Positions 15,953 through 26,528 of a stretch of 64,000 bases of DNA are shown here, piece after piece. This DNA comes from UBA6522 sp965262365 (GTDB taxonomy: Bacteria > Pseudomonadota > Gammaproteobacteria > Steroidobacterales > Rariloculaceae), in contig OZ253541.1 of assembly GCA_965262365.1 (NCBI GenBank), positions 1,116,001-1,180,000 on the forward strand, read 5' to 3'. The translations under genes were made by a program, and so were the position numbers. Position 1 is the first letter of the stretch. Each line of letters begins with the position of its first letter. The notes beneath the pieces are model-generated. The model ran no database searches and was not told the origin of the DNA. It saw only the letters and a program-made list of their open reading frames with translations.

Positions 15953-16266
15953 TGCGCCGCGGCGAAATCCGCTGGTACCGATTTGCCCAACCGGATAAGC
16001 GCAGACCCGTCCTGATTCTGACGCGGGATTCGATCATCTCCAGCCTTGGCGAGGTAACCGTTGCGCCGTTGACCACCACGATTCGGAATATTCCCAGCGA
16101 AGTAGTGCTTTCCAGGGATGACGGACCGCCTCGGGATTGTGCGGTGAACTGCGACCACTTGCAGACGGTGCCACGGAGTCGGCTCGGAGGGCCGGTTGGT
16201 AGTCTTTCCACGCTGAAAATGGAACAGGTGGCAAGAGCCGTTCGTTTCGCACTTGCGCTCGGATGA
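15937..16266 (+). CDS. MazF/PemK-family toxin
   Basis: A 109-aa protein with the MazF fold: VRRGEIRWYRFAQPDKRRPVL at the N-terminus, then TVAPLTTTIRNIPSEVVL, CAVNCDHLQTVPRSRL and a final helix MEQVARAVRFAL. The family cleaves mRNA at short sequence motifs. It is translated from within the antitoxin gene, the usual toxin-second order. The conserved Arg in the RRPVL segment and the Asp-His pair are present, so it looks active. Confidence 0.87.
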   Translation: MEWRIVRRGEIRWYRFAQPDKRRPVLILTRDSIISSLGEVTVAPLTTTIRNIPSEVVLSRDDGPPRDCAVNCDHLQTVPRSRLGGPVGSLSTLKMEQVARAVRFALALG

Positions 16267-16697
16267 GCGCAGACTACCGCACGCATAACCCGGTCGGCCC
16301 GCCAATTCCGACTTCGGGCGCAAGGAATTGGGGTCGCGCGAGGTTCGCCTCAAACAACTAGCCAATGGACAGCTAGTCGGCCAACACGTTGGCGCCGCCG
16401 TCAATACCGCCCAGACAGCGCTCGGTGCAGCAGGAAGTGCAGTAGCAGTCGCGGTAGGTCCAGGTGTTGGCGCCTTGATGGATGTGTTCTGACGCGCTGT
16501 AGATTCCCCAATTGAATGCTTTGAGCCTCTGCGCGTGTTGCGGTTCGAGCCTGTTCTGGCTTTCAAAGGCCAGGGGATATGTCAGCATCCTGGCCGCGAG
16601 TTCATCCGGGAAGGTGCCAATCAAGCAGAACTTTGGCCTAATATGCGAGTCCAACGGCAATATTCCGCCCCAAGAGAGATTCCTCTCCGTTCAATAC
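16267..16697. other. 431-bp gap, one weak small ORF only
   Basis: No promoter, RNA gene or repeat is recognised. The only reading frame of note is a minus-strand ORF (16373-16588 from its first ATG, to 16660 from a TTG) coding a Cys-rich tail (YRDCYCTSCCTERC). No ribosome-binding site or family supports it, and it may be a decayed gene or chance. Confidence 0.4.
16373..16588 (-). CDS. Doubtful small Cys-rich ORF
   Basis: A 71-aa frame from the ATG at 16588 (95 aa from a TTG at 16660). The amino-acid mix looks protein-like (TYPLAFESQNRLEPQHAQ) and ends in a cluster of five cysteines (RDCYCTSCCTERC) and GGIDGGANVLAD. It fills a gap otherwise empty of genes. I know no family for it and see no ribosome-binding site. 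Confidence 0.22.
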   Translation of the reverse strand: MLTYPLAFESQNRLEPQHAQRLKAFNWGIYSASEHIHQGANTWTYRDCYCTSCCTERCLGGIDGGANVLAD

Positions 16698-17441
16698 ATG
16701 CGGCACTCAAGTAACCATGGCGATGGCCAAATAGCTGATGACAGCATTTTGGCGATCGCGGTCAATATGATCGCCGCGCCGCGCGAAGCTCTGCAGGCAC
16801 TGAGGCTCAAAACGGCGGCACTGGCGCCGCTAAGTGTGATCGTCATTGCCAATGCCGCCATCATACTTGCGTATTACAGCCAGGTTGATTTGACCTGGCT
16901 CGTCGAAACGGACATGCAAAACTCCTCCCAGGAACTGACTCAGGAGCAGCGCGAAGCAGCCGCCGACTTCATGGGGGACACTTCCCCAATGTTGTTGGGG
17001 TCGATCGGCGCCCTGGCGGCGACGGTCGTGCTTGCACTGTTGTTCGTCCTGAACGCCGCCTGGCTATCCGGTATATCGCTGCTGAGCAACGATGGCATCG
17101 GGTTCAGGTATTGGTTTTCGATGATCTGCTGGTGCGCATTACCGCTCGTATTCGGATACGCGGCGTCGCTTGTGAACCTGTTTGTCAGCGACGCAACCTT
17201 TCTCCCCGCCGACCGCATCAATCCATTGTCATTCAGCAGTCTTCTCAACATCGAAAGCGCCAATGGGCGCATGCTGCGGCAATCCATGCAGTCGTTGGAC
17301 ATTACGGCCATCTGGTCCATGGCACTGGTGGTGTTTGGGTATCACACATGGACGCAACGGAGCTTGCTTAAGTCGGCGTTGATCGTTTTCTCGCCCGCGG
17401 TACTGATCGTCGGCACTATCCTGTATGTCACGAGCGGCTAG
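16698..17441 (+). CDS. YIP1-family membrane protein
   Basis: A 247-aa integral membrane protein from the ATG at 16698. It has about five membrane segments (LAPLSVIVIANAAIILAYY, GSIGALAATVVLALLFVLN, FSMICWCALPLVFGYAASLV, a weaker one around ITAIWSMALVVFGYHTW, and SALIVFSPAVLIVGTILYV). The pattern RYWFSMICWCALPLVFG followed by PLSFSSLL is that of the YIP1 domain. It precedes the HlyD/ABC exporter genes by 15 bp in the same direction and probably belongs to that operon. Its role there is unknown. Confidence 0.75.
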   Translation: MRHSSNHGDGQIADDSILAIAVNMIAAPREALQALRLKTAALAPLSVIVIANAAIILAYYSQVDLTWLVETDMQNSSQELTQEQREAAADFMGDTSPMLLGSIGALAATVVLALLFVLNAAWLSGISLLSNDGIGFRYWFSMICWCALPLVFGYAASLVNLFVSDATFLPADRINPLSFSSLLNIESANGRMLRQSMQSLDITAIWSMALVVFGYHTWTQRSLLKSALIVFSPAVLIVGTILYVTSG

Positions 17442-17456
17442 CGGCCAGGCCACGTC

Positions 17457-18629
17457 ATGCAGAAAAAACTACTTGTCATCTTTGCAATTGCCCTGGCTGT
17501 CGTGGCCGTGCCGGTGCTGCGCAACGTGGCAGGCGGCGGCAATTCGGTCGAAGTCCAGATCGAGGCATTGGCGCCGCGCAGCATCCAGGCGTCGGTGCTG
17601 GCGTCCGGGCACCTCGTCCACGAGGAAGAGGTCAAGCTGAGCACCGAAGTCATCGGCAGGGTCACCGGGATCTATGTCGAGGAAGGGGACCGCGTGACGA
17701 ACGGGCAGCTCCTGCTGCAGATCGACGATGATATCTACCGCGCCGCGGTCGATCAGAACGAAGCCACCGTGCGCATGCAGGAAATTGCCATTCAACGCCA
17801 ACAGATGTGGGCTGAAAATCTCAAGACGAAGTGGGATCGACAACAGGAGTTACACGAGCGCAATCTCATCGACGACGATAGTTTCGAGGTCGCGACGAAC
17901 GAATGGGGCGTTGCGGAAATCGACTTGCGTTCGAGCCGCGAGTCGCTATCCCAGGCCATTGCGCAGCTTGAACAGGCCGAAGACCGCTTGAGCAAGACGC
18001 GCGTCGTCTCGCCGATCGATGGCACGGTAACCTCACTCGACATCAAGGTCGGCGAAACGGCAATTTCCAGTACGACGAATATTCCCGGCTCGGGTCTCAT
18101 GACAATCGCGAATCCCGCGAGTATTCATACGGAAGTCAACGTTGATGAAGCCGACATCGCAAATGTCGCGGTCGGTCAAAATGCGCAAGTCTTTGCGATT
18201 GCGTACCCCGATCAGCCGATCGAGGGTGTTATCGATTCTATTGCCGTGTCAGCCAAGGTCGCCGAAGGCGCTCAGGGCTTGAGCTTCGCGGTCAAGATTC
18301 GCCTGGAGAAGACCAATGGCATCGTGCTGCGGCCCGGCATGAGCTGCCGCGCGGAAATTTTCACGGAGATCGCAGAAGGGTTACTCGCTGTTCCCATCCA
18401 GGCGATTCTTGTCGACGAAGACCGCAACGCGAACCGAACCACGTATCGCGTGTTCGTGCACGAGGACCGAAAAGCGCGCCAGGTGGAGGTTCGAGTCGGT
18501 CTGTCGGACGATGCCTGGCAGGCGGTCACCGGCGGATTGAACGAAGGTGACGAGGTCATTATCGGGCCCGACCGCGTATTGCGAAATCTCGGTAGCGGCG
18601 ACAACGTCACGGTCCTGTCATCGGATTAG
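17457..18629 (+). CDS. MacA-like periplasmic adaptor (RND/HlyD family)
   Basis: A 390-aa adaptor with an N-terminal membrane anchor (LLVIFAIALAVVAVPVL). It has the split lipoyl domain (VLASGHLVHEEEVKLSTEVIGRV ahead of the hairpin, TRVVSPIDGTVTSLDI after it), an alpha-helical hairpin at about 90-180, and a beta-barrel/membrane-proximal part (VLRPGMSCRAEIF, VTGGLNEGDEVIIGP). It would link the inner-membrane ABC transporter encoded next to an outer-membrane channel. Export substrate unknown. Confidence 0.88.
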   Translation: MQKKLLVIFAIALAVVAVPVLRNVAGGGNSVEVQIEALAPRSIQASVLASGHLVHEEEVKLSTEVIGRVTGIYVEEGDRVTNGQLLLQIDDDIYRAAVDQNEATVRMQEIAIQRQQMWAENLKTKWDRQQELHERNLIDDDSFEVATNEWGVAEIDLRSSRESLSQAIAQLEQAEDRLSKTRVVSPIDGTVTSLDIKVGETAISSTTNIPGSGLMTIANPASIHTEVNVDEADIANVAVGQNAQVFAIAYPDQPIEGVIDSIAVSAKVAEGAQGLSFAVKIRLEKTNGIVLRPGMSCRAEIFTEIAEGLLAVPIQAILVDEDRNANRTTYRVFVHEDRKARQVEVRVGLSDDAWQAVTGGLNEGDEVIIGPDRVLRNLGSGDNVTVLSSD

Positions 18630-18635
18630 GCCGCC

Positions 18636-19337
18636 ATGGCCCTTATCGAACTCACGTCCATCAGTCGGCACTACGTGATGGGGCAGCACGTTATCAAGGC
18701 TATCGATAACGTCGACCTCGGCATAGAGTCAAATGAATACGTCGTTTTTATCGGCTCGTCCGGTTCCGGAAAATCGACACTCATGAATATCGTCGGCTGT
18801 CTGGATACACCCACGCACGGACGCTACGTACTGAACGGCCGCAATGTCAACGGTCTCGACCAGGGCGCGCTTGCGGACATACGCAATCAGGAGATCGGCT
18901 TCATATTTCAAAGTTTCAATCTGCTGCCCCGCGCGACGGCGCTGAAAAACGTGATGCAGCCGCTGATCTATGCCGGCATCGGATTCGCCGACCGCCGCGC
19001 CGAGGCCGAACACGTGTTGGAGCGCGTGGGCCTCGCCGACCGAAGCGAGCATTTGCCGAATCAATTGTCGGGAGGGCAGTGCCAGCGCGTTGCCATTGCC
19101 CGCGCATTGGTCACCCACCCGTCGATCCTGCTTGCGGACGAGCCGACGGGGAATCTGGATTCGCAAACGACCATGGAGATCATGGCCCTGTTCGACGAAC
19201 TGCACGACGAAGGGCATACGATTGTCGTTGTCACGCACGAGCCCGATATCGCCGCACACAGCGAGCGCGTGGTGCGGCTCCGGGACGGTCGGATTTCGGA
19301 AGACCACGCACATGACGCCGATCGACAATCCGGATAG
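18636..19337 (+). CDS. MacB/LolD-type ABC transporter ATPase
   Basis: A 233-aa nucleotide-binding subunit. Walker A is GSSGSGKST, the Q-loop is IGFIFQSFNLLPR, the ABC signature is LSGGQCQRVAIARAL, Walker B is ILLADEPTGNLD and the switch His is in VVTHEPDIA. All residues needed for ATP hydrolysis are present. It starts 6 bp after the adaptor stop and overlaps the permease gene by 26 bp. Confidence 0.93.
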   Translation: MALIELTSISRHYVMGQHVIKAIDNVDLGIESNEYVVFIGSSGSGKSTLMNIVGCLDTPTHGRYVLNGRNVNGLDQGALADIRNQEIGFIFQSFNLLPRATALKNVMQPLIYAGIGFADRRAEAEHVLERVGLADRSEHLPNQLSGGQCQRVAIARALVTHPSILLADEPTGNLDSQTTMEIMALFDELHDEGHTIVVVTHEPDIAAHSERVVRLRDGRISEDHAHDADRQSG

Positions 19338-20607
19338 CTGCCACCGGCAACGTCGCCCGGCAGGCACGAGATTTCCGTTGTGGTTCGCCGCAACCGAAAG
19401 CGTGCGGGCCGCGCTCGGTTCGATCCGTGCACATGGCTTTCGCAGTTTCCTGACGACATTGGGCATCGTGATCGGTGTTGCGTCAGTCATCGGGATGGTT
19501 TCGATCATCCAGGGACTGAGCTTCGCGATCGGTGCGCAACTGCAAGGCCTCGGAAGCAACGGCGTCACGGTGCAGTCGTACACACCGATGATCCAGCGCC
19601 TGCAGGGCCGTCGCGCTCGGCTCACCCAGGAGGACCTGGACCTCATCAGCTACCGCGTCGACGGCATCGAATCGATCACGCCGATCATGTATTTGCAGGC
19701 TGGCCTGAGTCAGGTTCGCTACGGCTCACAGACCGCCGTTGCGCAGGTTCTCGGGACAACCTATTCCTTTCAGGAGGTCGGCCAGTACTTTTCGCAGTAT
19801 GGCCGGTTCTTGTCCGACAGCGACAACAGAACGCGTCGGCGCGTCGCGGTAGTCGCCGAACAGACCCGGGAGGACCTGGGCTTACCCGAAAACCCCGTCG
19901 GTGAGTTCATTCAAGTCAACGGGGAGTGGCTCAAGATCATCGGACTACCGGAACCCAAGGGCGAGATCCTCGGGCAAGCGCTCGACGACCGCGTGCTGAT
20001 CCCATACAGCACGATGGCCAGCATGCTGGGAAACCAAAGATCCCCGGATATTCAGATCCAGTTGACGATTGCCGACTTGAATGAGATGGACGCGATCATC
20101 GGGTTGATTGCGCGACTGCTCAGAAATGCGCACAACCTGGAGCCGGCAGATCCCAACGACTTCCGAATTCAGACCGCCGAGCAGCTTCGAGAGACGTTCG
20201 ATACGATCATTAACAACATAACGATCGCAATGGCCGGAATCGTCGGTATCTCCTTGCTCGTCGGCGGCATCGGCATCATGAATATCATGCTGGTGTCGGT
20301 GACCGAGCGGACCCGCGAGATAGGTATCTGCAAGGCGATCGGTGCCAAACGGCACCACATCTTGCTGCAGTTTCTGCTCGAGGCGCTGGTTCTGTGCCTG
20401 CTCGGCGGCTTGGCCGGGCTAGCTATCGGCTACGGGATCGGAGCGGTCGCGGCATCGCTCATTCCAGGTTTTCCACCGGCACACACGCCCGCATGGGCGA
20501 TCGCGCTGGCGCTTGGCTTCTCCGCCGCCGTCGGTGTCGTATTCGGAATTCTGCCGGCCGCGAAAGCGGCGAACCTGGACCCGATCAGTTCTCTGCGTTA
20601 TGAATAG
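19312..20607 (+). CDS. MacB-like ABC transporter permease
   Basis: A 431-aa permease from the ATG at 19312 inside the end of the ATPase gene. The first membrane helix (FLTTLGIVIGVASVIGMVSI) is followed by a large periplasmic MacB_PCD domain. Then comes the FtsX-like domain with three helices (IAMAGIVGISLLVGGIGIMN, LEALVLCLLGGLAGLAIGYG, WAIALALGFSAAVGVVFGIL), the coupling segment ERTREIGICKAIGA and the end PISSLRYE. With the adaptor and ATPase it makes a MacAB-type mechanotransmission exporter or lipoprotein handler. Confidence 0.9.
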   Translation: MTPIDNPDSCHRQRRPAGTRFPLWFAATESVRAALGSIRAHGFRSFLTTLGIVIGVASVIGMVSIIQGLSFAIGAQLQGLGSNGVTVQSYTPMIQRLQGRRARLTQEDLDLISYRVDGIESITPIMYLQAGLSQVRYGSQTAVAQVLGTTYSFQEVGQYFSQYGRFLSDSDNRTRRRVAVVAEQTREDLGLPENPVGEFIQVNGEWLKIIGLPEPKGEILGQALDDRVLIPYSTMASMLGNQRSPDIQIQLTIADLNEMDAIIGLIARLLRNAHNLEPADPNDFRIQTAEQLRETFDTIINNITIAMAGIVGISLLVGGIGIMNIMLVSVTERTREIGICKAIGAKRHHILLQFLLEALVLCLLGGLAGLAIGYGIGAVAASLIPGFPPAHTPAWAIALALGFSAAVGVVFGILPAAKAANLDPISSLRYE

Positions 20608-20967
20608 GCTGGCTCCCCGGGCCGGCATTTCATCCAACGGAACAGGTTTTGCGCACCCGCCAGCTCACCATCCCATAGCGCTTCCAGATATCGGCGGGTG
20701 GCCTGCTGCCCGTGCGCACGCCCACTCAATCGGACTGCGGTACCAGCTCGACTTCGTACAGCCTGGGCCAGTTCTTGCCAGTGAGGAATAACCTCTCAGA
20801 CGTCGGGTCGAATGCGATACCGTTCAACATGTCCTCATAACTGCGCTGAGACCGCGGATAGAGCAGGCGAAGCTTAAAACCCACGGTGTGTGGCATTGAG
20901 CGTCGGGACGCGGACGCCCTGGCACGCCAGCGCATATACTGTTCGCCCCGTTGCGTTTCATGGCCTC
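20608..20967. other. Intergenic stretch holding a gene stump
   Basis: This 360-bp gap contains only the minus-strand C-terminal remnant of a glutaminyl-peptide cyclotransferase (see 20726-20850). No other structure is recognised. Confidence 0.5.
20726..20850 (-). pseudogene. Glutaminyl-peptide cyclotransferase, C-terminal stump
   Basis: The minus strand reads RSYEDMLNGIAFDPTSER, then LFLTGKNWPRLYEVELVP and a stop at 20726. This is the conserved C-terminus of the glutamine cyclotransferase family, where a typical version reads LNGIAYD...RLFVTGK.WP.LFE. Nothing upstream of about 20850 matches the remaining ~200 residues, so the gene has lost its 5' four-fifths. It cannot make an enzyme. Confidence 0.72.
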
Positions 20968-21552
20968 ATGTCATTCTCAATCGTCCCCATCGGCACCGCC
21001 GCTTCGCTCGTTCTGGCGTTCATCGTGGTGCTTCTTCTCGCAATCGGCGCGGTGACGATTGCTGTCACACGCAAACGGCTCGAAATTACATCGCCGGCCG
21101 CCTGGTCCGCGATTATCCTTGGTGGCGCTTTGCCGTTTGTTCTGGCGTTCGGCTGCGGATATTTCCTTTTCGGCGGACACCTCTCCAACGCCACGCTCGC
21201 AGAAGGCGTACTTCAGATCAACATACCGATCTATGGCCGGAGCATTCCGCTCGATCGCATCGATCTTGCAAGCCCCCTCGTCATCGACATGACCGCAAGC
21301 CAGGAGGTGCGGCTCACACTCCGCACCAATGGGTTCGGCGTGCCAGGTTACGTGCTGGGCTGGTTTCGGGTCGGCAGGGAAGGCCGGGCGCTGGTCGCGC
21401 TCACCGACCGCTCGTCCGTCGCCTGGGTGCGCCTCACCGACGGGACGAGTTTGCTCTTCAGCCTCCGCGACCCGGATGCCTTTCTCGATGCCTTGCAGGC
21501 GGCGGGCGACGGGCCTGATGAGGCCCAACAGTCTCCCTACGGCTTTCCCTAG
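20968..21552 (+). CDS. PH-domain-like membrane protein
   Basis: A 194-aa protein from the ATG at 20968. Two membrane helices (TAASLVLAFIVVLLLAIGAV and AIILGGALPFVLAFGCGYFL) precede a beta-rich domain. Its layout (IYGRSIPLDRIDLASPLVI, FGVPGYVLGWFRVG, VALTDRSSVAWVRLTDGTSL, then DPDAFLDAL) is that of bacterial PH domains (bPH families). Function unknown. It has no obvious operon partner. Confidence 0.65.
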   Translation: MSFSIVPIGTAASLVLAFIVVLLLAIGAVTIAVTRKRLEITSPAAWSAIILGGALPFVLAFGCGYFLFGGHLSNATLAEGVLQINIPIYGRSIPLDRIDLASPLVIDMTASQEVRLTLRTNGFGVPGYVLGWFRVGREGRALVALTDRSSVAWVRLTDGTSLLFSLRDPDAFLDALQAAGDGPDEAQQSPYGFP

Positions 21553-21601
21553 GTCGCCGCAGTCCCGACGGCGTGGCTCAGAACCGCCCGGGGGCGTTGG
21601 C

Positions 21602-22648
21602 TCACCACCCGTAGCGCACCGACAGCCCGACGCTGTGGTGGTTGATCTGCGCGCGCGTTGCCGCCAGATCGAGTGGTAGTGTGCGGCTGCCGTCCCGCCA
21701 CTCAACCCGCCCGGCGCCTTCTGCCGTGACCACATCGCCCTGGTCCGCGTATCGCCACGTCACATCCAGAACTGTTCGTTCCGACAGTGCCCGGGAGAAC
21801 CCCGCCGTCACCGTCCACGCCCACTCCGTGCTCGCGGCGCCCGGCACAATCGTGTCGGTTCTGGGGAACCTCATCCGCGTCTCGCCCAGTCGGTGCCGCG
21901 CCCGCCCGATGCCCACGCCCGCGAACGGGTGGAACCCGGCGATTCCGCGCTCTCCGGGCGTGGGCAAATCGAATTCCGCCTCGATCAGTCCCGACAGCGA
22001 GGATCCCTCCACCGTGACCGATTGCTCCCGCGTTGGCTCCAGGAAATTCGCCTCGCCCCCGAACAACACTACCGGTCGGTACGTCGCCCGAATCTGCAGC
22101 CTGACGGCCGGTCTGACGGCGTAGCCTACGCCGAATTCAATTGCGCCGGAGGACGCGAAATCACCGGCCGAGCGCAGGGGGTTTCCGTCCCCGCCGGTCC
22201 CGCAACCGTACAACGCCGCGGGCATCTCCCGCGCGCAGTCCGTGTCCGTAAAGTGCGCCGACGCGTCAAGGGCGATACCGACCCCGGTCCGCAGGTACCC
22301 CTCCGCCGACGCCGTGCTGCCCGTCAGCGCTGCCGCAGCGTACAGCCACGCTGCGGCGCGCGTCGTCGCGACCGGGTGCCGCGCTTGCCGCCGGGGGGGC
22401 GGCGCCTCGTGGGTGTGCAACTCCACGCACGCATCGGAACGCAGCCGCTCCGGTGGCACGGTCTCGGGGTCGTCCCAAGAGAGCGTGAGGACGCGGCCGG
22501 TGCGTGCGCCGATGCTGTCCGCCCATCGGAACAGCTGCTCGAAACAGGGGCCTACCTTCGTGTATGGACCGACGTGGCGGACGCGCACCACGTGGATTGG
22601 CTTGAAGGTCTTGATCTGAACGTCGATGACAGCGTCTCCGTGCCGCAT
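21602..22648 (-). CDS. Chimeric ORF: truncated GyrI-like domain fused to an outer-membrane barrel
   Basis: A 348-aa frame from the ATG at 22648 (a TTG lies at 22693). Residues 8-75 match the AraC effector/GyrI-like fold (DVQIKTFKPIHVVRVRHVGPYT..., WADSIGARTG, WDDPETVPPERLRSDACVEL), which stops halfway through its usual ~150 residues. Directly after comes a typical signal peptide (TTRAAAWLYAAAALTGSTASA) and an outer-membrane beta-barrel of the OmpA/opacity type (IEFGVGYAVRPAVRLQIRATY, FHPFAGVGIGRARHRLG) ending in the aromatic-rich SVGLSVRYGW. This looks like a deletion fusion of two genes. A TTG in VELHTHE may let the barrel be made alone. Confidence 0.65.
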   Translation of the reverse strand: MRHGDAVIDVQIKTFKPIHVVRVRHVGPYTKVGPCFEQLFRWADSIGARTGRVLTLSWDDPETVPPERLRSDACVELHTHEAPPPRRQARHPVATTRAAAWLYAAAALTGSTASAEGYLRTGVGIALDASAHFTDTDCAREMPAALYGCGTGGDGNPLRSAGDFASSGAIEFGVGYAVRPAVRLQIRATYRPVVLFGGEANFLEPTREQSVTVEGSSLSGLIEAEFDLPTPGERGIAGFHPFAGVGIGRARHRLGETRMRFPRTDTIVPGAASTEWAWTVTAGFSRALSERTVLDVTWRYADQGDVVTAEGAGRVEWRDGSRTLPLDLAATRAQINHHSVGLSVRYGW

Positions 22649-22693
22649 GCCGGCTCGTGCAGGCCGGGATACGGGAGAGGCATCGTACCGCAA

Positions 22694-23083
22694 TCGTTTG
22701 GTCTCGGCCGCCCTCGTCGGCTATACGCAACGGTACTGGATCGAACATCAAATCCGGCCGGGGCCAGACTCGACCTCTGACGAGATAATCAAGGGGAGCC
22801 AAAAAAGTGTGCCCCCGTATACTTCGTTGAGCTCGGCATTGCGCGTTCTCCATGTCAATTGCAGCGGGCCTCGAGCGCTCACCAAGACTACGCCGCCGTG
22901 GACACCCCTCGGATTCTGTCCCCTGTGCGGACGGCGTTTACAAAGCGCAATTTACTGCCCCTTTCTGTCCGCGGCGACCGCGAAGAGTAGATGCGGGCGC
23001 GAACGTCAACCTGAAATGTTCACGTAACGTATTGGTTGTTATTAATAAAATGTTGTTCGCGCGAAGTGGCGCGTGGGAAGGGG
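22694..23083. other. 390-bp stretch without a recognisable gene
   Basis: Between the chimeric ORF and tRNA-Asn no protein family is recognised on either strand. Two short motifs (AAGTGTGCCCCCGTATAC near 22805 and ATTCTGTCCCCTGTGCGG near 22915) recall the tips of small repetitive elements, but no full element can be drawn. Confidence 0.35.
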
Positions 23084-23159
23084 TGGCTCCCCGGGCCGGA
23101 CTCGAACCAGCGACCAATCGGTTAACAGCCGACCGCTCTACCAACTGAGCTACCGGGGA
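23084..23159 (-). tRNA. tRNA-Asn (GTT)
   Basis: A 76-nt tRNA read on the minus strand, with acceptor stem TCCCCGG/CCGGGGA, discriminator G and encoded CCA. The D arm contains AGCTCAGTTGGTAGAGC, the anticodon loop is CTGTTAA (anticodon GTT) and the T arm contains GGTTCGAGTCC. All stems pair. Confidence 0.95.
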
Positions 23160-23485
23160 ACATTGATCAACGGGGGCGCATTCTGAAAGAACCCCCTCTC
23201 GAAGTCAAGGATAAGAATATAATCACTCGTAAAATCAGATAAATAAAACTATAAGTTAATCTATATTGTGAATATAATTATCCTGTCAACTGCGAAATGC
23301 AATTCTGCCATGCTGGCGCCGGACGGTATTCGCAAATTCCCGTCTGCGCAATCCCCGGACTCCTATAATGATCCCGCGCAAGACCGTGGATCCCAATGCC
23401 GTGTGTATCTCCCGCCGTCCGCCGCCTTTCCATTCAATCTCATAGCCCGTTATCTTTAGGCGTTTACTTCAGGCACCAAACACAT
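23160..23485. other. AT-rich intergenic region before uvrB
   Basis: This 326-bp gap includes a strongly AT-rich stretch at about 23205-23290, unlike the GC-rich surroundings. It probably holds the uvrB promoter and the tRNA-Asn promoter, which would fire in the opposite direction. No CTG-N10-CAG LexA box is seen. Confidence 0.45.
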
Positions 23486-25531
<2,046 letters not shown>

Positions 25532-25609
25532 CCAGACCAACCACGGCGGTTACAATCGCCGTGGCCATACTTGAGTACTGTGACCGGAAATGGTTATTGT
25601 TCGCACCAC

Positions 25610-25684
25610 AGGCGCGTAGCTCAGCGGTAGAGCACCACCTTGACATGGTGGGGGTCGGTGGTTCGATCCCACTCGCGCCTACCA
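25610..25684 (+). tRNA. tRNA-Val (GAC)
   Basis: A 75-nt tRNA with acceptor AGGCGCG/CGCGCCT, discriminator A and encoded CCA. The D arm is TAGCTCAGCGGTAGAGCA. The anticodon stem CCACC/GGTGG closes the loop TTGACAT (anticodon GAC), and the T arm contains GGTTCGATCCC. It sits where thrS usually precedes infC in enterobacteria. Confidence 0.95.
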
Positions 25685-25690
25685 GTTGAC

Positions 25691-25718
25691 GGGATCGGGG
25701 GCCGGTGCCTCCGATCCC
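25691..25718 (+). terminator. Hairpin after tRNA-Val
   Basis: GGGATCGG (25691-25698) pairs with CCGATCCC (25711-25718), starting 6 bp after the tRNA 3' end. There is no T-run, so it could be a processing stem or a Rho-dependent end rather than a classical terminator. Confidence 0.4.
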
Positions 25719-25977
25719 ACACTGGGCGTCAGTTCGATCCGCTGACCATGGGAACCGGGCTGAGGTGAGATTCTTGCCGAGAACGGCAGATTCTTGCTCT
25801 TGTGCAGGTCGGGCCTGAGACTTACAATCTCGTGCCGCCCGTGGTGGTAGAATGAATCAAGTACGGGTGCTGAATATCAGACGGCCGTCGGCGATTCCAG
25901 GCGAGAGGCAGCGAATGTCCTCGACCGGCGCCACGGCCGCTATTTATTACGGGTTTAGGTAACAGGGAGCACAAACT

Positions 25978-26496
25978 ATCGTTCTCACGAAGCGTATTCG
26001 ACGCAACGACGAGATCACCGTCCTTCAAGTACGGGTTATCGCAACGGACGGCGAACAGGTTGGGATCCTGCCCATAGATGACGCGCTGGAACTGGCGCAG
26101 AACGAGAGTCTGGATCTGGTGGAGGTGGCGCCGAACTCGGATCCTCCGGTTTGCCGAATCATGGATTACGGCAAGTTCGTATTCGAGCAGCGAAAGAAGG
26201 CTCAGTCGGGGCGGCGCAAGCAGAAACAGATTCACGTCAAGGAAGTCAAGTTTCGACCGGGTACCGAGGAAGGGGACTACCAGGTCAAACTGAGAAACCT
26301 GATTCGATTTCTCACCTCCGGCGACAAGACGAAGGTGACCCTGCGCTTCAGGGGACGGGAGATGGCGCACCAGGAACTGGGTGTACAGTTACTTGAGCGC
26401 GTCCAGAACGACCTGCGGGAATACGGTGTTGTTGAACAGTTTCCGCAACTTGAACACCGGCAGATGGTCATGATCATCGCGCCAAGGAAACATTGA
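25978..26496 (+). CDS. infC: Translation initiation factor IF-3, ATC start
   Basis: A 172-aa IF-3. The reading frame opens after a TAA at 25960-25962, and the only start-like codon fitting the protein is ATC at 25978, 8 nt after the ribosome-binding site GGGAG (25965-25969). The N-terminal domain (RIRRNDEITVLQVRVIATDG, ALELAQNESLDLVEVAP) would be lost if the first canonical start (GTG, 26119) were used. The C-terminal domain includes CRIMDYGKF, VKFRPGTEEGDYQVKLRNL and the end MVMIIAPRKH. Rare AUU/AUC starts let IF-3 repress its own synthesis. First gene of the infC-rpmI-rplT cluster. Confidence 0.95.
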   Translation: MVLTKRIRRNDEITVLQVRVIATDGEQVGILPIDDALELAQNESLDLVEVAPNSDPPVCRIMDYGKFVFEQRKKAQSGRRKQKQIHVKEVKFRPGTEEGDYQVKLRNLIRFLTSGDKTKVTLRFRGREMAHQELGVQLLERVQNDLREYGVVEQFPQLEHRQMVMIIAPRKH

Positions 26497-26528
26497 CGGT
26501 GATGATCGGGCTCCACCAGGAGAGAGCA

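Noticed and set aside
22800..22935. Possible tips of a small repetitive (REP/RAYT-like) element
   Set aside because: Only two short G/C-run motifs resemble such repeats; no transposase, hairpin pair or second full copy is seen in the window.
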